Source: Pseudomonadota bacterium
Lineage (GTDB): Bacteria > Myxococcota_A > Polyangia > Haliangiales > Haliangiaceae
Length of the DNA stretch: 9,095 bases
NCBI GenBank assembly: GCA_023430775.1
Contig: JAEYYY010000812.1
Span: forward strand, 1-9,095
Reading direction: 5' to 3'
Below the pieces are notes generated by a model, which searched no databases, was not told the DNA's origin, and saw only the letters and a program-made list of their open reading frames with translations. Shown piece after piece: positions 8,332 to 9,095 of this stretch. The translations under genes were made by a program, and so were the position numbers. Each line of letters begins with the position of its first letter. The first letter of the stretch is position 1.

Positions 8332-9095
8332 GTGCGGCTCGTCGTCGCTCTGATCTGCGCCATGGGGATGGCGTGCAGCCGGCCGGCATACACCTGCGCG
8401 GTCGACGAGCAGTGCGTTGCCAACGGCATGCAGGGGCGCTGCGAAACGCAGGGATTCTGTAGCTTCGAGGACGGCGAGTGTCCGAGCGGCTTCCGCTTCG
8501 AGGACAACGCGGGCGGCGACCTCGGCGGCACCTGCGTGCCCGAAGGCAACATCCTGCCGCGATGCGGCGCGAGCGGCCAGGAGTGCTGCGCGGACGATAC
8601 CTGCCTCGACAACATGTTCTGCGATGGCGGGACCTGCCAGCAGTGCGTCACCGACGTCGCGCACGGCGTGACGCACAGCTGCTTCCTCCGTTACGACAAC
8701 ACGATCTGGTGCTCCGGGCTGAACTTCTCCGGTCAGCTCGGCAACGGCGGCACCGCGACCGTGCCGACGCCGATCCCCGTCCAGGTTCGCGACACCAGCA
8801 ATGCGGTGATCACGAACGCGATCGCGATCGGCGGAGCCGAGAACTACTCGTGCGCGATTCGCGATGACAACACGGTGTGGTGCTGGGGCGCCGGCGAGAA
8901 CTGCGACAACGGCGGGCAGCTCGGCGACGGCCTCAACGACACCAGCGATGTCGCCGTCCAGGTGATCAAGGAGGTCGACGACCAGCCGCTCTCCGACATC
9001 GTCGAGGTCTATGGCGGGTTCTGCCATTCCTGCGCGCGAGACAGCGCCGGCGGCGTGTGGTGGTGGGGCACCAACGAGAACGGCCGGCTCGGCGA
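8332..9095 (+). CDS. cysteine-rich RCC1-repeat lipoprotein (3' part outside window)
   Basis: The first 254 residues of a surface or periplasmic protein, open at the window end. The N-terminus VRLVVALICAMGMACSRPAY looks like a lipoprotein signal with Cys15 as the lipidation site, although the lipobox (GMAC) lacks the usual hydrophobic residue at -3. Residues 22-105 form a cysteine-rich stalk with 13 cysteines, including GECPSGFRF (48-56) and ECCADDTCLDNMFC (84-97), probably all in disulfides. From about 112 come RCC1-like propeller repeats with the core DNT[IV]WCxG...GQLG[ND]G: 117-139, 174-200, and a third at 234-254 that the window end cuts. Proteins of this build are common in Myxococcota; function is usually unknown, with adhesion or binding as a guess. 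GTG at 8332 is chosen because it gives the full signal; ATG at 8362 would remove it. Divergent from tcdA. Confidence 0.88.
   Translation, partial: MRLVVALICAMGMACSRPAYTCAVDEQCVANGMQGRCETQGFCSFEDGECPSGFRFEDNAGGDLGGTCVPEGNILPRCGASGQECCADDTCLDNMFCDGGTCQQCVTDVAHGVTHSCFLRYDNTIWCSGLNFSGQLGNGGTATVPTPIPVQVRDTSNAVITNAIAIGGAENYSCAIRDDNTVWCWGAGENCDNGGQLGDGLNDTSDVAVQVIKEVDDQPLSDIVEVYGGFCHSCARDSAGGVWWWGTNENGRLG
8665..9093 (+). repeat. RCC1-like repeats in coding sequence (about 2.5 copies visible)
   Basis: Within the lipoprotein gene three copies of a roughly 55-residue unit are visible, each starting with a Ser-Cys and a hydrophobic residue and ending in an xLG turn. Copies 1 and 2 share DNT[IV]WC and GQLG[ND]G. 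Copy 3 keeps VWWWG and GRLG but has lost the DNT and the Trp-adjacent Cys. The repeats have diverged at the DNA level, so they are old domain repeats rather than a recent tandem duplication. A complete seven-blade propeller would need about four more units past the window end. Confidence 0.8.

Noticed and set aside
8226..8651. Minus-strand frame of 141 codons starting opposite the Cys-rich lipoprotein
   Set aside because: Its composition (Ser, Pro, His, Gln) is what the antisense of a Cys-rich domain gives, and it overlaps the divergent promoter region; no domain seen.

Overview
The window is very GC-rich with few gaps between genes. It looks like chromosomal DNA of a Myxococcota-type (former Deltaproteobacteria) bacterium. 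The pointers are a cysteine-rich lipoprotein with RCC1 repeats, large multi-domain signalling proteins, GTG starts and strong third-position GC bias. The taxonomic call is an inference from gene content; no marker gene settles it. I recognised eight genes, two of them cut by the window edges. I saw no tRNA, rRNA, CRISPR array or insertion sequence.

Left block (minus strand, read from about 5417 down to 1): a biotin carboxylase; 36 bases later a TPR/DUF4071-like + SLOG-like + class III nucleotide cyclase protein; then, through an ATGA overlap, a response regulator fused to a glutaredoxin-like and a thioredoxin-reductase-like flavoprotein; then, through a second ATGA overlap, a cyclic-nucleotide-binding-domain histidine kinase that runs off the window. 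The last three genes look like one signalling unit. A cyclase could make a cyclic nucleotide, the kinase has an intact-looking cyclic-nucleotide phosphate-binding cassette, and the response regulator is a plausible phosphoacceptor whose output is a redox flavoenzyme. The flavoenzyme lacks the CxxC disulfide of true thioredoxin reductases, and the cyclase has non-standard residues at the purine-selecting and transition-state positions. This module is the most interesting content of the window.

Middle (plus strand, 5446-6252): a secreted or membrane PAP2-family phosphatase, divergent from the biotin carboxylase with at most a few tens of bases between them, and convergent with the next operon.

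Right block (minus strand, 8212 down to 6328): a TcdA-like tRNA t6A dehydratase, a small cysteine-containing lipoprotein of unknown function and a Prx5-type peroxiredoxin. They are joined by GTGA and ATGA start/stop overlaps, so they are very likely co-transcribed and translationally coupled.

Right edge (plus strand, 8332 onward): the N-terminal 254 residues of a cysteine-rich RCC1-repeat lipoprotein, divergent from tcdA across a 119-base gap, open at the window end.
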